From NCBI GenBank assembly GCA_022828595.1, contig JAKGHH010000002.1, positions 62,778,383 through 62,842,382 on the forward strand: a DNA stretch of 64,000 bases. Reading direction: 5' to 3'. Shown here in pieces: positions 45,610 through 58,389 of this stretch. The position numbers were made by a program, and so were the translations under genes. The DNA comes from Nelumbo lutea. Lineage: Eukaryota; Streptophyta; Magnoliopsida; Proteales; Nelumbonaceae. Every line of letters starts with the position of its first letter. Position 1 is the stretch's first letter. The notes under the pieces are model-generated. The model was not told the origin of the DNA, did no database searches, and saw only the letters and a program-made list of their open reading frames with translations.

Positions 45610-45960
45610 GGGTCCATTTGGCACGTCTTTCCGTGCGGTCTTTCAGTTGTTTACAAGCTGGGAAGACCAAAAATCAATCTATTCCTGTTTGGTAAGTGGA
45701 AGATCTAGATGCCAAAAGACGGGACACCGAAAAGACACAAGAAGCCCATTTTGGGCTGATTTCGAGAAGCTCCAAATGAAGCTTCTTGCGTCTTTTGCGT
45801 TTTAATCTTACAAAGAAAGACCTGAAATGATGCACGGAAAGATGTGCGTGTCTGCCAAATGGTCTTTGGGCTGCCCAGATCTTATGTCAAAAGCTCAATG
45901 CGTCTTTTGAATGTCAAAGCTACAAGAAGATCTTCTCAAAAAGACTTGCCAAACGGGCCC
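45610..45960. mobile_element. Tourist-like MITE inside the Mutator-like element, TSD TAA
   Basis: TAA at 45607-45609 and 45961-45963. The ends GGGTCCATTTGGCACGTC and GACTTGCCAAACGGGCCC are imperfect inverted repeats. It is 351 bp and belongs with the 352-bp element at 9065-9416. Confidence 0.85.
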
Positions 45961-46143
45961 TAAATAATGAGGAGGCTCTCAAGTCTCAACCACTAACGAA
46001 GCCGTTTGTTTCCTTGAACTTTTCTCCCCTTGATAAACAAATTAAGTTAGATTATTAATAAAGAATTAAGAATTAATTAATCATCTTTTGAGAACTTAAA
46101 CCCAACTTGCTATTCTATCCATCATCTTATGTATGTATTCTGT

Positions 46144-46775
46144 TGTTAGACAGTTGTATGCCCTTAGGTCCAATCAAATTGATGTACTTATGACATTTAT
46201 TGTAAATGAATAAAGTACACATTTGATTCAAGTTATAGTAGTGTGTTTCTATGTAATACCCTTAAACTGGACACATAATGAGGCTCGTGTTAGTTTAGAA
46301 TGTTTACAGTCGTTGGATAAGTCTGAGGAGATTTATTCTGTTAAGGCTGACACTGGTGTGCTGCCAAGTGTTTTGGTGACTTGCCTTAGCTGCCAGGTGA
46401 GACCCGAGGTACATGCAGTGTAGGTTTATTTGAAACCCTAAACTGGACCAGATTTCCATTATTGCCCTAGACCTTGGTGATTAGTGGGCAAAACTGGAAA
46501 GTTACACCTGACCCCTAGACTCGATTATGATACTGCACTAGGTGTCAGATTTGGCTATCTTTGATATGCCAATCAGTGAGATCCTTAGAGGGGGTCAAAA
46601 CCTGGGTATGTTGGGACAGTCCGAGAATTCATCTGAGTAGATGATCATAGTGACAAGATCAGTCCCTTTATCGGACAAAGGTAATGATTGGGGATGCACT
46701 CTCTCTAATGGAAACCAAGACTGTTGGCAACCGGTTCTAATCGTTGAGATTTATTTTACAAAATATATTTTATAT

Positions 46776-46817
<42 letters not shown>

Positions 46818-47905
46818 CCTTGCAGCCGGTTTCAAAATGTTTGCAAAGGTTTTAATTTCCGGGATCCATGTGAGTAGAGAGTGCAACACTGTTCCTTGCA
46901 GCCGAGGGAGAGGTCTTCTCTTGTCGGGTAGTGTATGATCATCATGGGCTGAGAGGTTAAGTGTAAGACCATTGAGGGTAATACCTGATGAGTTAACCTT
47001 GCATCTACCCACAGTCCCTGGGTGTTACAAGGTGCCTAGGGACCACTTAGTGTAAGTGTTGGGCTCATATAGTCCATGTGATGGGCTCAAGGGGTTCATT
47101 GGGCTTTCTAGTGAATTCGGCTAGGCCTTGTGACAAAGGCTGGGCCGAACACTTGTGGCTGATGTGTAGATCAATGCTTGGGTCCCACACCGTACAAGAA
47201 AGCCCAATTGGGCAGTAGTTTGGAAAGCTAAGTGAGCACATAAACTTATTGGGCATAAAGCCCATTTCGAACAGGGCTGATTGATCAGTCAAATGAAGGG
47301 GCAAATATGAGATTAGATTAGCAGATAGGATAGGTTTTACCCTATCCACTCAGAGAGTCCAAATCTGAATACAGATTCAAATCTAGAAGCCTCTTGATAA
47401 GATTAGGAGAGGGCTGATCTAATCTGTAGATTGAATAAGGGTATATCCTTATCTCTTAAAGGGAATTCATATCCAAATATGATTTGGATCAACAACTCCT
47501 AATGGGATTAGGAGTTGATCCTTTTAAGGTTATAAAAGAAGGAAGGGGCAGCAACCTTTAAGAGATCACATTATCACCTACAGAGAAGAGATTACAGAAG
47601 AGAAAAAACAACTTCCAGTAAGACTGCACTGATTTCTCCCTACCGCCGCTGCCGCCATTGCCAGGGCTTCTCCATGACAGTAGGAGTGATCAAGATTGGA
47701 TCTTGATATCAGTCATTTGTGAAAGGGCTGATTGGAAGTCGTGCTCACGTGTCGTCCAACTGATTCTTGTGAAGGATCTGGTTCTTTAGAAGAACACTGT
47801 TGATTCTTCTCCATCCTACACTGTGCCATTTTCAGTGGGAGCGGTCTTTGGTTCCTACCTTGGGCGTGAACACCTCCATTGGGAGATATTGTTTATCCGT
47901 ATCAG
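46144..47905 (+). repeat. LTR-like block, possibly a solo LTR
   Basis: It begins TGTTAGACAGTTGTATGCCC and has an AATGAATAAAGTACAC stretch near the start. A TATA-like TATAAAAG at about 47533 is followed by an untranslated-looking stretch, with an end near CCGTATCA (47905). This resembles the U3-R-U5 layout of a long Copia LTR. No internal domains and no convincing 5-bp duplication were found, so its boundaries are provisional. Confidence 0.45.
46776..46813. repeat. (TA)n microsatellite
   Basis: A run of uninterrupted TA dinucleotides, which also generates spurious Tyr-Ile open frames. Confidence 0.95.
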
Positions 47906-48419
47906 GTATATCCCTCTCCTGCTTCTGTTTTCAGATCTGGTTCGATTTAGGGTTCAAGATTGATCCCTAAAAATGTAGATTTTCTAAAACAGGGAATGTG
48001 ATTCCCAGATGAGGGGAGAGGAAATTTTTGAAATTTTGCCCAACCTACCTGCAGGGTTCAGCCATCCATACGATGGATCTCTCATCCCTTCACTTACGTA
48101 TGTATTATGTTCAGAATTTATGGAATTCTCCCAAAATCTTTATGTATGCTTCTGGATTATTTTGTGACAAAGAAACAGTAGAACATTTTTCAGATCAGAA
48201 CTGTGTGCGGTTCTGAAGCTAAACCTTTGTCCCACCATCTCTGATGCCTCTGGCAAGATGGTTATAGATGAAGTCTGTGCGCGGTTCTGGAGTGGAGTCC
48301 ATATGAAAACTCCATCAGAACTGTGCATGGTTATAGATGAACAGATGTTGGGGGAGTTGGGGGAGATAGATGTTAAGGGTGAAGCTTACCACCTTTCTTC
48401 ACTATTCCTTCAGGGGCTT

Positions 48420-48655
48420 CACATGAACAACCGAGTCTCCTCTCCTCTATCATTTCTTCAACCAAGTTTGAAGAGAAAGGGATGGAATGGGCGTGCTTGG
48501 AATGAAGAGAAAGGTTGGAGTTGAGTGAACTCTCCTCTCCTCTCTCGTTCGTTCAACCCAGATTGAAGTCTAAAGGGGAGTTGAGTGAAGTCTCCTCTCT
48601 TTTCTCATTCGTTCAACCCAGATTGAAGAGAAAAGGGGATTAGGGAAATAGGAAG
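48420..48655. repeat. Tandem repeat next to the right TIR, about 60-bp unit
   Basis: Two clear units (48522-48581 and 48582-48641) share TTGAGTGAA, CTCCTCTC, TTCGTTCAACCCAGATTGAAG and AAAGGGGA words. A third, weaker unit precedes them. Subterminal tandem repeats of this kind are common in Mutator-like elements. Confidence 0.8.
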
Positions 48656-48747
48656 GAAAAAGGGTGAAATGATCAGTATTTTTTCATAAAGGTTAGTTTT
48701 GGTATTTCAAAAATATTTGACCCACACCTGATATCACGTGATGGTAT

Positions 48748-48883
48748 TGACTGATGGTGAGTTAACGTTGGGTACTAAATCGTCGCAAAATGAAAATTCG
48801 GGTACTAGATTGTCGCATTTTAAAATTCGGGTACTAAATTGGCACTCGGCCTAAAGTACAGGGTACCTATCGGGAATTTTCCC
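48748..48883 (-). repeat. Right TIR of the Mutator-like element
   Basis: Reverse-complement partner of 44800-44935, ending GAATTTTCCC. Confidence 0.9.
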
Positions 48884-49161
48884 TTCTTTTTATTGATGTG
48901 CCATCTTATTATCAATGTAAATATGCATTGGTCTGTCATTTGTCAATGCATAAATGTAATATTGCCAAATACAGACAAAAGTGAATCAGAGTGCAAATTT
49001 ACCTTGAATTGAGATTTACACTCCATTTGCATTGTTTCCAAATGCAACCTTACATTGCAAACAAACGCAACCTTTCTTAGAAATGATAAAAAGTCTGAGA
49101 ACTCCATAAACTATTTTGATAGTATGATACAACTTTGTGTATCATCTTTTAACGGATGTTA

Positions 49162-50432
49162 GGCCCTGTTTGATGATTAAGTACTTGTTAAAAGTTAACA
49201 ACCACTTAAGGTTGTTTGGTAACCCACTTTTCAAATCACTTATTATGTTTTTTAAGTACTTATTGGGGTGGGGATGTTTGGTAAGCTACTTTCCCCATAA
49301 ATGTGTATATTGATACAAATGATAATTTTACCCTCCACTGTAGATTACTCGGATCTCTCCCTCTCCCTCTCATTTTCTTCATCGGAATTGTAGATTGGAC
49401 AATAGAAAGACTCCTCCAATTAACAACCTTCACAAAATTCTCGGATTCCCATTTTCACCTCATCTAGCGCAAAAGAGCATGGGTATAGCTAGATATCAAG
49501 CAAGTCCACATAACCGCATATTTCTCCGGTATTTCACCAAACAACCGGTGGGCCAATGCCACATTACTCGTTCGAACATATAGATTAATGAGTGTATTAT
49601 ATAGGAATAAATTACCGACAAACCCATTCTTGATGATTTGAGAATGGAGTCGCTCAGCATCTTCAAGATTAGAAGAAACTTCACACTAACTAACTAGGCA
49701 CTCATATCTTTCAGAATACGAAAACAAATCACAAACGATTCTTCACTTGGAGCTGGTGAAGAAGTCGGAATTCGAAAGCATAATCGAGACTTTTTGTACC
49801 GGTCAATTAACTTCTGCAGTAAGACCAACGAAGATGGTGAGGTTTCAAAACTAAGATTGTTAGCATTCAGATTTGGTTTTAATATGAAAGTGGGTGTAAG
49901 AAACCTGCAAATCATAGTAAGGTAAGCAGAGAGGATTTGTTCATGGTTGCCACGCCTTTTTCAATTTGGGTTGGTCGACCATTGATGAGCTCAGGCAGGC
50001 TCAGCCTTCTTGGCTAGTCGCACTATCTCAGTTCTCTCCCAAAATTTCCAAGCTCAAGTCGGTTTATACTAACCCGATATTTAACACCCAAATTCGTCAA
50101 TGGACTTGCAACCAAACGCCACTGCTGCCTATTATTATAGGGTTTCGAATGGAAGAAGAAAATGATAAAATCAAGTGGGGATAGTTGTCATTAAAGAAAA
50201 AATAGGGACAAGTTTGTCCCATTCAAATGAAGCACTTCTTCAAAAAGTGCTGGAAAAAAAACCACATCCATGTCACTTTTTTAAGAAGTACTCTTTTTAA
50301 TAATAAGTACTTCTTACCCTCTTTTTTACCAAACACCCATAAGTACTTAAAAACCACTTAATGTGTGGTCCCATGTCTTAAAAGAAGTCTTGTTTAAATA
50401 AGTACTTCTTTTAAGTATTCTCAAAGAGGGAC
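49162..50432. mobile_element. Harbinger-like non-autonomous element carrying a gene fragment
   Basis: TTA at 49159-49161 and 50433-50435 flanks GGCCCTGTTTGATGATTAAG and CTCAAAGAGGGAC. Longer subterminal parts rich in AAGTACTT words are inverted on the two sides. The 1271-bp element has no transposase. Its interior holds part of a pentatricopeptide-repeat gene on the minus strand. Confidence 0.7.
49464..49915 (-). pseudogene. Captured pentatricopeptide-repeat (PPR) gene fragment
   Basis: Minus-strand 49679-49464 reads VSSNLEDAERLHSQIIKNGF, then VGNLFLYNTLINLYVRTSNV, then ALAHRLFGEIPEKYAVMWTC, then LISSYTHALLR and a stop. This is a clear PLS-class PPR segment (LHSQIIKNGF, YNTLINLY, LFGEIPEK). 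Upstream, 49915-49694 gives an N-terminal-like stretch ending ESFVICFRILKDMSA, separated by stops and a frameshift. A splice acceptor-like TTTGCAG at about 49908 suggests capture from genomic DNA. It cannot make a full PPR protein; such proteins normally bind organellar RNA. Confidence 0.78.
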
Positions 50433-50630
50433 TTAGTCCATTTGTGGAATTAACAATACTTTAGAGCAACAAAAAAACAATCATAGCAAAGTAATATAAT
50501 TAACCAATGTAACCCATTCAGTGGGTTACTGAGTTTTTGTTTTTTGTTTTTTGAAAATTTACTGTGTTATAAATTGACCGCTTGACCTGAACGATTGAAC
50601 CACTGACCCGATTACCCAAAAGGTAAGAGA

Positions 50631-50804
50631 CCAGCTTCAGTCAGGGCAAATCTATGCCCTCACCGTTCTAACAGCCTTTCCCAACCTTACATTGGGAATA
50701 TCTTCACATGATATAAAGCAAATAAGTATGAAGATATTCTCAATACAAGGCAAGGCAGTAAAGGCTGCCCGAACAGAATTTACCCCGACTGAAGCTGAAC
50801 TCGG
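50631..50804. mobile_element. Fold-back MITE
   Basis: AGCTTCAGTCAGGGCAAAT pairs with ATTTACCCCGACTGAAGCT, and TTGGGAATATCTTCACAT with ATGAAGATATTCTCAATA. A decayed copy is at about 7880-8015. No target duplication was established. Confidence 0.65.
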
Positions 50805-51453
50805 AAGGGAAAGGACTAACAATTATCCAATGTAATCCGATTTGATGACGATTGGATGCGCAAACGAAACTGTTCGATTCCAAGATTAGTAGTCACAAAA
50901 ATGAGTATCAACAGTCCTTATGAATGAGATAAGGATTCTAGGGCCGAACTAGAGGGGGGAATAAACCAGTGATTCGAACAATTCCTCGCCCATGTTCACT
51001 CTAGAACAGTAACAAATTTCAAGTTCAACCTGTCAGCTCATTTGAAAACCAGACAGATCTATTTATCGCGACCCTGGAGTAATGTCGCTGTTAATAAGCT
51101 AACGAGATTTGCTATTTCTTGGTCCCCCCACCCCCACCCCCAAGCTTTCATTGCTATCTCTGGGGTGAGCTGGCGAGCTTGTAACTATTTGTTAGATGAA
51201 TGAATTTTAGCCTGATAGCCTCTAAAAAAGAAAGAGAAAAACAGAACGCTTAAAAGAACTCCCTCACCTTGCTCTTTCTTTTCCTTTTCATTTCAGGCCC
51301 AAATTATCATACACGCATTGACGCAAAGCTTCCCGCGAACTTTATAAGCTAAATTTACACTATAAGCTCCGTTATCAATTACAACCAGGAGCAGCTTTTA
51401 TGGAGACCCAGCAAATCAAACAGCTCTCACAAAGTAGAGGTCAGAGGACCATG
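50805..51453. other. Spacer downstream of the kinase stop codon
   Basis: 51250-51453 is probably the kinase 3' UTR (minus strand). A C-rich run at 51123-51143 and the preceding stretch show no gene. Confidence 0.45.
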
Positions 51454-54400
51454 CTAGAACAGTTCAAACTCCAGATGCTCACCTGAAGCCTTGAACTCCA
51501 AACACTTGCTCTCCTTATGGGAGGCCAAAACTGGAACTCCGAGATCACTGGACTTTGGCAGCTCCGGTGGGGTGGTACACCGTATTAATGCCCAATTCAG
51601 ACCCTCGAAGAATGGATGCTGCTTAATCTCAGCTGCCCCTTTTACCGACCCCAACCGATTCTCTGGCTCCTTTATTAACAGCCCTCTTATCAGGTCCCTC
51701 GCCTGAGAGCTCACAATTGGGCCTTCGGGAAACTTGAGGCTCTGTGTCACTACATTGGCCAACGTCTCCTCGTTTCCTGGACCCTTGAAAGGCGTCTTAC
51801 CAAATAAAAGCTCATAGAGAAATATTCCAAATGTCCACCAATCAACAGCACTTCCATGACCCTCTCCTTTGATTATCTCAGGGGCCAAGTACTCATGGGT
51901 CCCAACAAAGGAGTTGGAGCGTGCACTAGTTGGCTCTGCCACAAGCTGTGGCAGTGGGCTGACCTGGGCTGCCAAATCAGATTTTAGTTTCCTGTTCTTT
52001 GCCGTGGTAGATACAAGCCGAGGTGAGAAGCATGAGACTTGAGCCCAAGATGGCTGAAGGCAGAAAGGATCGATGCAATGGGATTCAGCACACGGACCTG
52101 AAAACCTTTTCGTGGGCTCAATGATTGATGAAGAGGATCTAAGAAGTGTTGGATTCACGGCGCATCTCAATGACAAGTCAAAATCTGAGAGCATGATGTG
52201 ACCATCTTCTCTAACTAGAATGTTTTCTGGTTTCAGATCTCGGTAAACAACCCCAAGCATGTGTAGATACTCCAACGCAAGGAGGACTTCTGCAACATAG
52301 AACCTGCAGAGATCATTGAAAGAAATTAGTGCCAAAAGGAGAGAATATCAGAAAACAAGGATGAGAATTAATAATCATCAGTCTTGGTATATAGTTTCTT
52401 GAAAGACCAGAAAAGAATTCGTCATGGGTATTCTCACAAGGAGCTTTCTTGAATTGCTTTTGTTAAATAGTCATCGTGTGCTGAACTTTTCTGGCATGTG
52501 CAATGCAACCACCACCCCAACACCGAATTTATAGAGAAGGCACTAAAAAGAGCATGGAGAACTTCCAGGTCTGTAATGTGAAAATGACCCAGTATCACTG
52601 CAAAGGCATAGGAACATTCTTGATCCCCAACTCATTTTGTCTTTTAGGCTTAAGATATATTGGATCTCTTGGAAGCTACCATGTCTTTCTTTTAATGATT
52701 CCCAGTTAACAATTTTTCACTCTCCAACTCGTGTGTGTTTATATTTCTAAGCTTATATGCTTTTTAAGCCTTGAAATGATTTGGAAATTTTCATTTCAAG
52801 TTTCAATTGTAAATAGAGTAACTCATGACTAGGAATCAAGAGTCTAAAAACCAAAGTATTTGTTATAGCAAAAATTTATTTCTTTGGTGAAAGGATTCAA
52901 ATATAGGAAAAGGAAATTGTGATAGTAGACAGCAGGACACACAAATGGGCAGTGACAAACCTCAAAGTAGCCAGCTACAAGACAAGTAGGATTTGTCACA
53001 TCTCATATCAGGCCCAGAAGCTCACCATTAGGCCAATTCACTAGGTAAAGCATTGGGAAGCCTAGGCATTGACTGAATGAGAAGTTGAGAACTGACATGC
53101 CAAGGTGTAGGGGTATCTCATAATTTTTAACATTTATAAGGACTATTCCTGTATTTTAAAGCCACCACACCATGGAGGCATGGATCACCATCAGTCTCAC
53201 TCTTCACATCAAGAGAAGAGGACGTCTAGGACCTTCTATGAGGTATTGAGGACCAACCTAATCTCTAATCACTATAAAGATCTTTTGTGACTTTATTGCC
53301 ATCTTCTACCTCTTTTTTTTGTACTTAATAATACACTCCAATTGCTTATTGAAAAATGAAAACCAATGAGGCCAAAAGGCAAAAGGATTATTCAGAGAGC
53401 CGTCTCAAGTGCACTTCAACGCCATATAGGCCAAGGCCTTCAAACTGAAGACCTATAATCAAGGTTGAATTTTTGTTCAAATCAGAAGAGACCGCAAACA
53501 AGGGCATTCCAAAGAATAGTGTTTCTAAAGAGGCCCCCAAACACACACACACACAAAAAAAAAAAAACATCTGGATAAAAATGATTAAATGATTAAAAAG
53601 CTTTGTTAAAACGTGGACTGTTATGGGCTGTTTTTATTTCTTTTTATTAGTGCTGTCATATCAGCTGGGCCTTGCTAATTTTATTCTTTATTAGATATGT
53701 CTTGAAGTGCACCTTCAGTGTTGTGTAGGCCAAGGTTTCAAATTGAACACCTATCAAAGTTGAACTTTTGTCCAAATCATAAGAGACCACAAGCAAGGTC
53801 ACCCTAAAAAAATAGTGTTTCTAAAGAGGACCCTAAAAGAAAAGAAAAGGAAGAGGTCCCTAAGCAAATCCCATGATGATCTTGACAAGCACATCCTCCT
53901 AAGAATGATAAAACATCTTGAGTAACCGCCTTAAATCTCAATACCAAAACTGCAATGAAGAAAGAATCTGGCAATTCCCATATGTGTTGCACACCAGAGA
54001 AATGGGAGGGGGAAAGACACCACTCTTTCTCACAATATAGTGTACCACGGGCATACTTTTTGTTGGCAGCTAATAATTCAACTGAAATGTGGAAATGCAA
54101 GAAACTAGGATTTGGTCTCCACTTCGGCTTCAGTTGAAATGTGAAAATAAATAATTCAACTGGAACCCTTAGAAAAGAACATAGAAGGTACCGATTAAAA
54201 TAAATAAATAAAGGGAAGCATTTCCCAAACTTGAGGAAAACAAAAATGAAAACAAAATTATAGACAATTTCAAATTTTAGACTGTCACATGTAAGACAAC
54301 TTGCTATATGCTATTTATTTTATTACAAATGGCTGTTGTGGTTACTTAATAAATCTTTAAACATGTATTGCCATTTATTCCATCACTTCTGCATCTTGCA

Positions 54401-57400
54401 TCTTGTGTGGTTCATCTTTTGGGCCTAGCAATTAAGACTACGTTTCCAGAAATCCCCATTGTTCTTGTTTTGGAGATTGAGTGACTTTATATTTCTTGGT
54501 TCCCATCAATGAATTTTCAAGTCATTCAGAAACAAGATTAAAGAAAAGAACTACTTTCGCTGATTAAAAAAAAAGCACTACTTTCTAATTTTGTTAGTGT
54601 GAGTGTGTGTTGAGGGCCCGGAATAGGATCTCATCATGGGTCAGTCCACGGGGAAAACCTCCTGTTTTCCCTTGTTCCTTCCTGCTCGTGATGAACCTAT
54701 CTTGGCGCCTTTGGTGATTTGTCCAAGAGATCACCAACTCTCCTAACTCACTCTTGACTGAATAATTTGATATCTCATTCAATAATGGGGTCTCCTTAAA
54801 TAGGAGATTACAAGAGTCCTAATCCAGGGGAGTCTCCTTGCTGAATAGGGAGACTTCCAGTTCTATCTTGCTAAGGATAAGATAAGCTAATCCTAATCTG
54901 ATAAGCTACTAACAAGATAAGATAAGCTAAGCTAATCCTAATCTGATAAGCTATTAACAAGATAAGATAAGAGATAAGAACAATAAGATAAGAACAAGCA
55001 AAATGAGCTAATCTAATCTAGATAAGGCTGCTGTTTTCGAACTAGGTAGGATGAGAATCATTGGATCACTGCTGCTGCTGGCGGTGGGTCAGGTTCCTGT
55101 TGCTGCTGGTGGCGATGGTACGTCTTCCGGAGGAATGCGTCCATAACAGTGTGTGACCCTTTTTTCTGGTGGTGTGAAGCCAACCATGACAGTGTGGCAG
55201 TGCCCGATTCATGCAACTCCTCAATCCTTCCATAATTCCATGAATCAACAATTTTTTTCCTGATAATTTGTCTTGCTTAACTTCATTGCTGCAGCCAGCT
55301 GTATGGTCATGAATGTAAACAGTCAACTTGATCTTCCCTAGATTTGGAGTCCTTAGCCTTTATCCTCTGCCCCTACCCCTAGTCCCTCTTTCTGCCCCCA
55401 AACAAGAGGGGCTAGAAGCAGAAAGAGGGGTCGTACAATCCTCATTAAGACTGCCCTTTTTTTTATGTTTGAAACCCGTCTTAATGATCTTGATTTTGTG
55501 ATTGTTCACAAGTCATTTGCCTCCTCATTAGCAATGTAAACATCCATTGGAATTAAATGTTCATACTTGATGTAATTTTCCAGGATTCCCTCTAGAAATG
55601 GAAGTCTGCAAGAGCTCCTGCTACTCTCTCCAACAAGACACCCAAACAACAGAATACCAAAATCCCTATCCCTGTAGCCCATGGTTATTTTATCATAAGA
55701 ACAATGAAAAAGATGTTATTCATGATGATCAGAAGAAACTGCAAACAGCATGAGCTGATAACAAAAATAACAGTACAAATTACAAGAATATTGATATTGA
55801 TAACCCAAACCCAAGCATGGAGCTCCTGTGACAATTCAGGTCTATTAAACCATCTTTACTTTAGCTAGAAAATCTGCCAAGACATTAAATGCAGTATTCA
55901 TGGTTGAAGCTAATGCCCTGGCCTCCTTAATCAAGAAATTGAGATTCAACAGTTCCTCCACTGGAGAAGAAACCCAATCAATAATCACCAGATAGTCACC
56001 TTTGACCATGAGTACCTTCCATGCCGAGGAGTGAGGAGTAACCCGGCTTCAGAGTTCAGACCTAACAGCACTGCCATTAACCTACCCTAAGAGAGTTCCT
56101 TCACCTATAGGGCCTGCAGTTCATAAATAAGACCAGCATAATCTTTAAAAAACCTACCTATGCCTAATATCAAGGATTTTCAAGAAAACACCCATCAAAA
56201 CTAAACTAGATTCTCACACTGATAGGACCAGCCCGTTCTTGAAAAATAAACCTCCTGTGTGGGGCAATAGATCATCAACATCTAAAAAACGAATCGGCCA
56301 ATACACCTTTTAATTCATCTTTGGTGGAAATCCAGTTTGCAACTTTCACCTCAATGAGATCAATAAGGATGACCTCTCATTTGCTGTTATGAGTACGAGC
56401 GGGTGTGGTTGGCACTCGGTCCTCCCAAAAATTCATGGGGTTCCCTTGATACAGCTTAGCTCTATTTAAACCTTCCCTAACAAGAGAATCAGCTAGAGAG
56501 TTTTCTGATGTCTGGACCCATTTGCACATAAAATCACAAGCCAAAATATAGAAGTCAGCCTGACCCTACTGCTCAAAACAAAATGAAAATTACAGAGGCC
56601 TCCCCTGTACTTTGGAGGTGTGACACTTAGCCCCCATATGTTTTTTGTGTGGCAAATAGCCTTTTGTACTTTCATATCATGACAAGTAGCCCTTCGATCA
56701 CCATTTTGTTAAAGGAACTAACTGAAATAAACCCACATGCATGTCATGTTCATCTTTAGACATTTCTAAAATCCTAAATTGCCCATGTCTTGCTTTTGAG
56801 GACAATTTTGTTCTTTACCTATTTGTACCCATTTAATATTATTGAAAGAGATCTTTCCTATCATCATCTTCTAACCAAAGATATAGAATACTGAATTCAT
56901 GTCTCAAGATCAGTCCACTAATCTTGAAAATCCAAATGATGTGCAATGGTTTCAAATAATCTAGGCAATAGAAGTTGTATAGCAAACATTGAATTTGAAC
57001 CTTCCCAAAATTTGAAAAAAAAATGTAAATGGTGTACTGAATTAACCCAAAGATCTGAGACATCAAAGTGGTCTCTTAAGACCAGTGCATTAATCTCAAC
57101 CATCCAAATGATGTACCAACATTTAACTACTCTAGGCCATCCAAAAGATGTACAAAATAAACAAAAACGAATCTAGGCTATCAAAGTGACCTCCTAAGAG
57201 CAAAGATTTTTTTTAATAGTGATAACTGTTAACTTTATAGATATAATAAAGAGCAAGGTTCAAAGTTATCAATACACCCAATATGCATGAATGTGCATAT
57301 CAGGTGTTCTGATAATATAAAACACTATTTTTTAATTTTTTTATTTAGAAAATTTCTTGGGGTTATTCATAAAAAAAAAAGAAATTTCCTTGGGAGTTGA

Positions 57401-58353
57401 TGTATAAAAACCTAAGTTTCTGGAAAAGCCTTAAAAAAGGTGTGTCGGTCAGCTCAAGATACAATTAGATACGCCTGATATGGAGTGTATTGTGTCAAAA
57501 TTTTGAACCTTGATGAAGATGTTGTATAAATAGAATGCCAAAAAAACCTGGCAGCCCCTGGCTACCAGCCTCCTTACACCCACATTTAATTGTACATGCT
57601 AATCCGCAGCTGAGTTACCATTTTTACCTCCCCCCTCCCCAATACATTAGTCATGTTTACTCCTTGTTTAGCTAAACCGTCTCCCAAGCCATTTCCTCCT
57701 CTTGGAATCCATTGAATCTGCGCTCTTATCTCCCCTAGTATCTTCCTTACATCTCTTAGAATGCTTCCATATTTCCATGGGCCTGGATTGCTATTTGATA
57801 AGCATTTCACAGCTTTGCAGGAGTCTCTTTCCACCAAGATATCTTTGGGATTTATTTAAGAAGCAAGCTTTAAACCATAAAAGGGGGAGCCAACATCTCA
57901 GCCTTTACTGCATCCCCTTGTTCTATAAAACCTAAGTAATCACTCCACAATGCCTGCTCTTCCAGAATTTCCTAGTCTTCTTCCATCGAAGTTAAATTTG
58001 AGTTGGTTCGAGTAGGGGGCTGTGATAAGCATTTCAAAGCTGCTGACCAAAGAGAAAAAATTTAATATTGGCCATCCAAGCCATATACCAAGGTTTCAAC
58101 TAATCTCAGGCATTCAAGTAAAGCACTGAAGTTTCATAAATCTAAGCCAAAGAAAGTGATGTAACAAATAGGCCAAATATTTGGACCATCATAATGACCT
58201 CCTAAGATCTGCAAACAATCTTAGCCAACCAAATTATGTACTGAGCATAGTTCAAAGTATCGAGACACCTTCGTGTATCGGCAGAGGTGTGTCGGTACTT
58301 TAACTGGTATGTCTTATATTTTTTTAGTTTTTTTCTTTTACAAATTTCAGTTT

Positions 58354-58389
<36 letters not shown>

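Larger units (their letters stand above)
44800..48883. mobile_element. Mutator-like element with about 135-bp TIRs and perfect 9-bp TSD
   Basis: GGGAAAATTC at 44800 and GAATTTTCCC ending at 48883 begin inverted repeats that stay similar for about 135 bp (44800-44935 against 48748-48883), through GATAGGTACCCT, GAGTGCCAATTTAGTACC and TTAACTCACC. TTCTTTTTA occurs immediately outside at 44791-44799 and 48884-48892. The 4084-bp interior has no MURA-type transposase. It carries short tandem repeats next to both TIRs, a Tourist-like MITE and an LTR-like block. Confidence 0.93.

Noticed and set aside
46641..47012. Open frames with runs of Tyr-Ile on both strands
   Set aside because: They are produced by the (TA)n microsatellite at 46776-46813 and have no domain.
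51491..51706. Plus-strand open frames over the kinase exons (also 60504-61601)
   Set aside because: They are antisense shadows of strongly supported coding exons.
55066..55326. 86-residue minus-strand open frame ending in poly-Gln
   Set aside because: The Gln run comes from a CTG/CTGCTG simple repeat; nothing else is recognisable.
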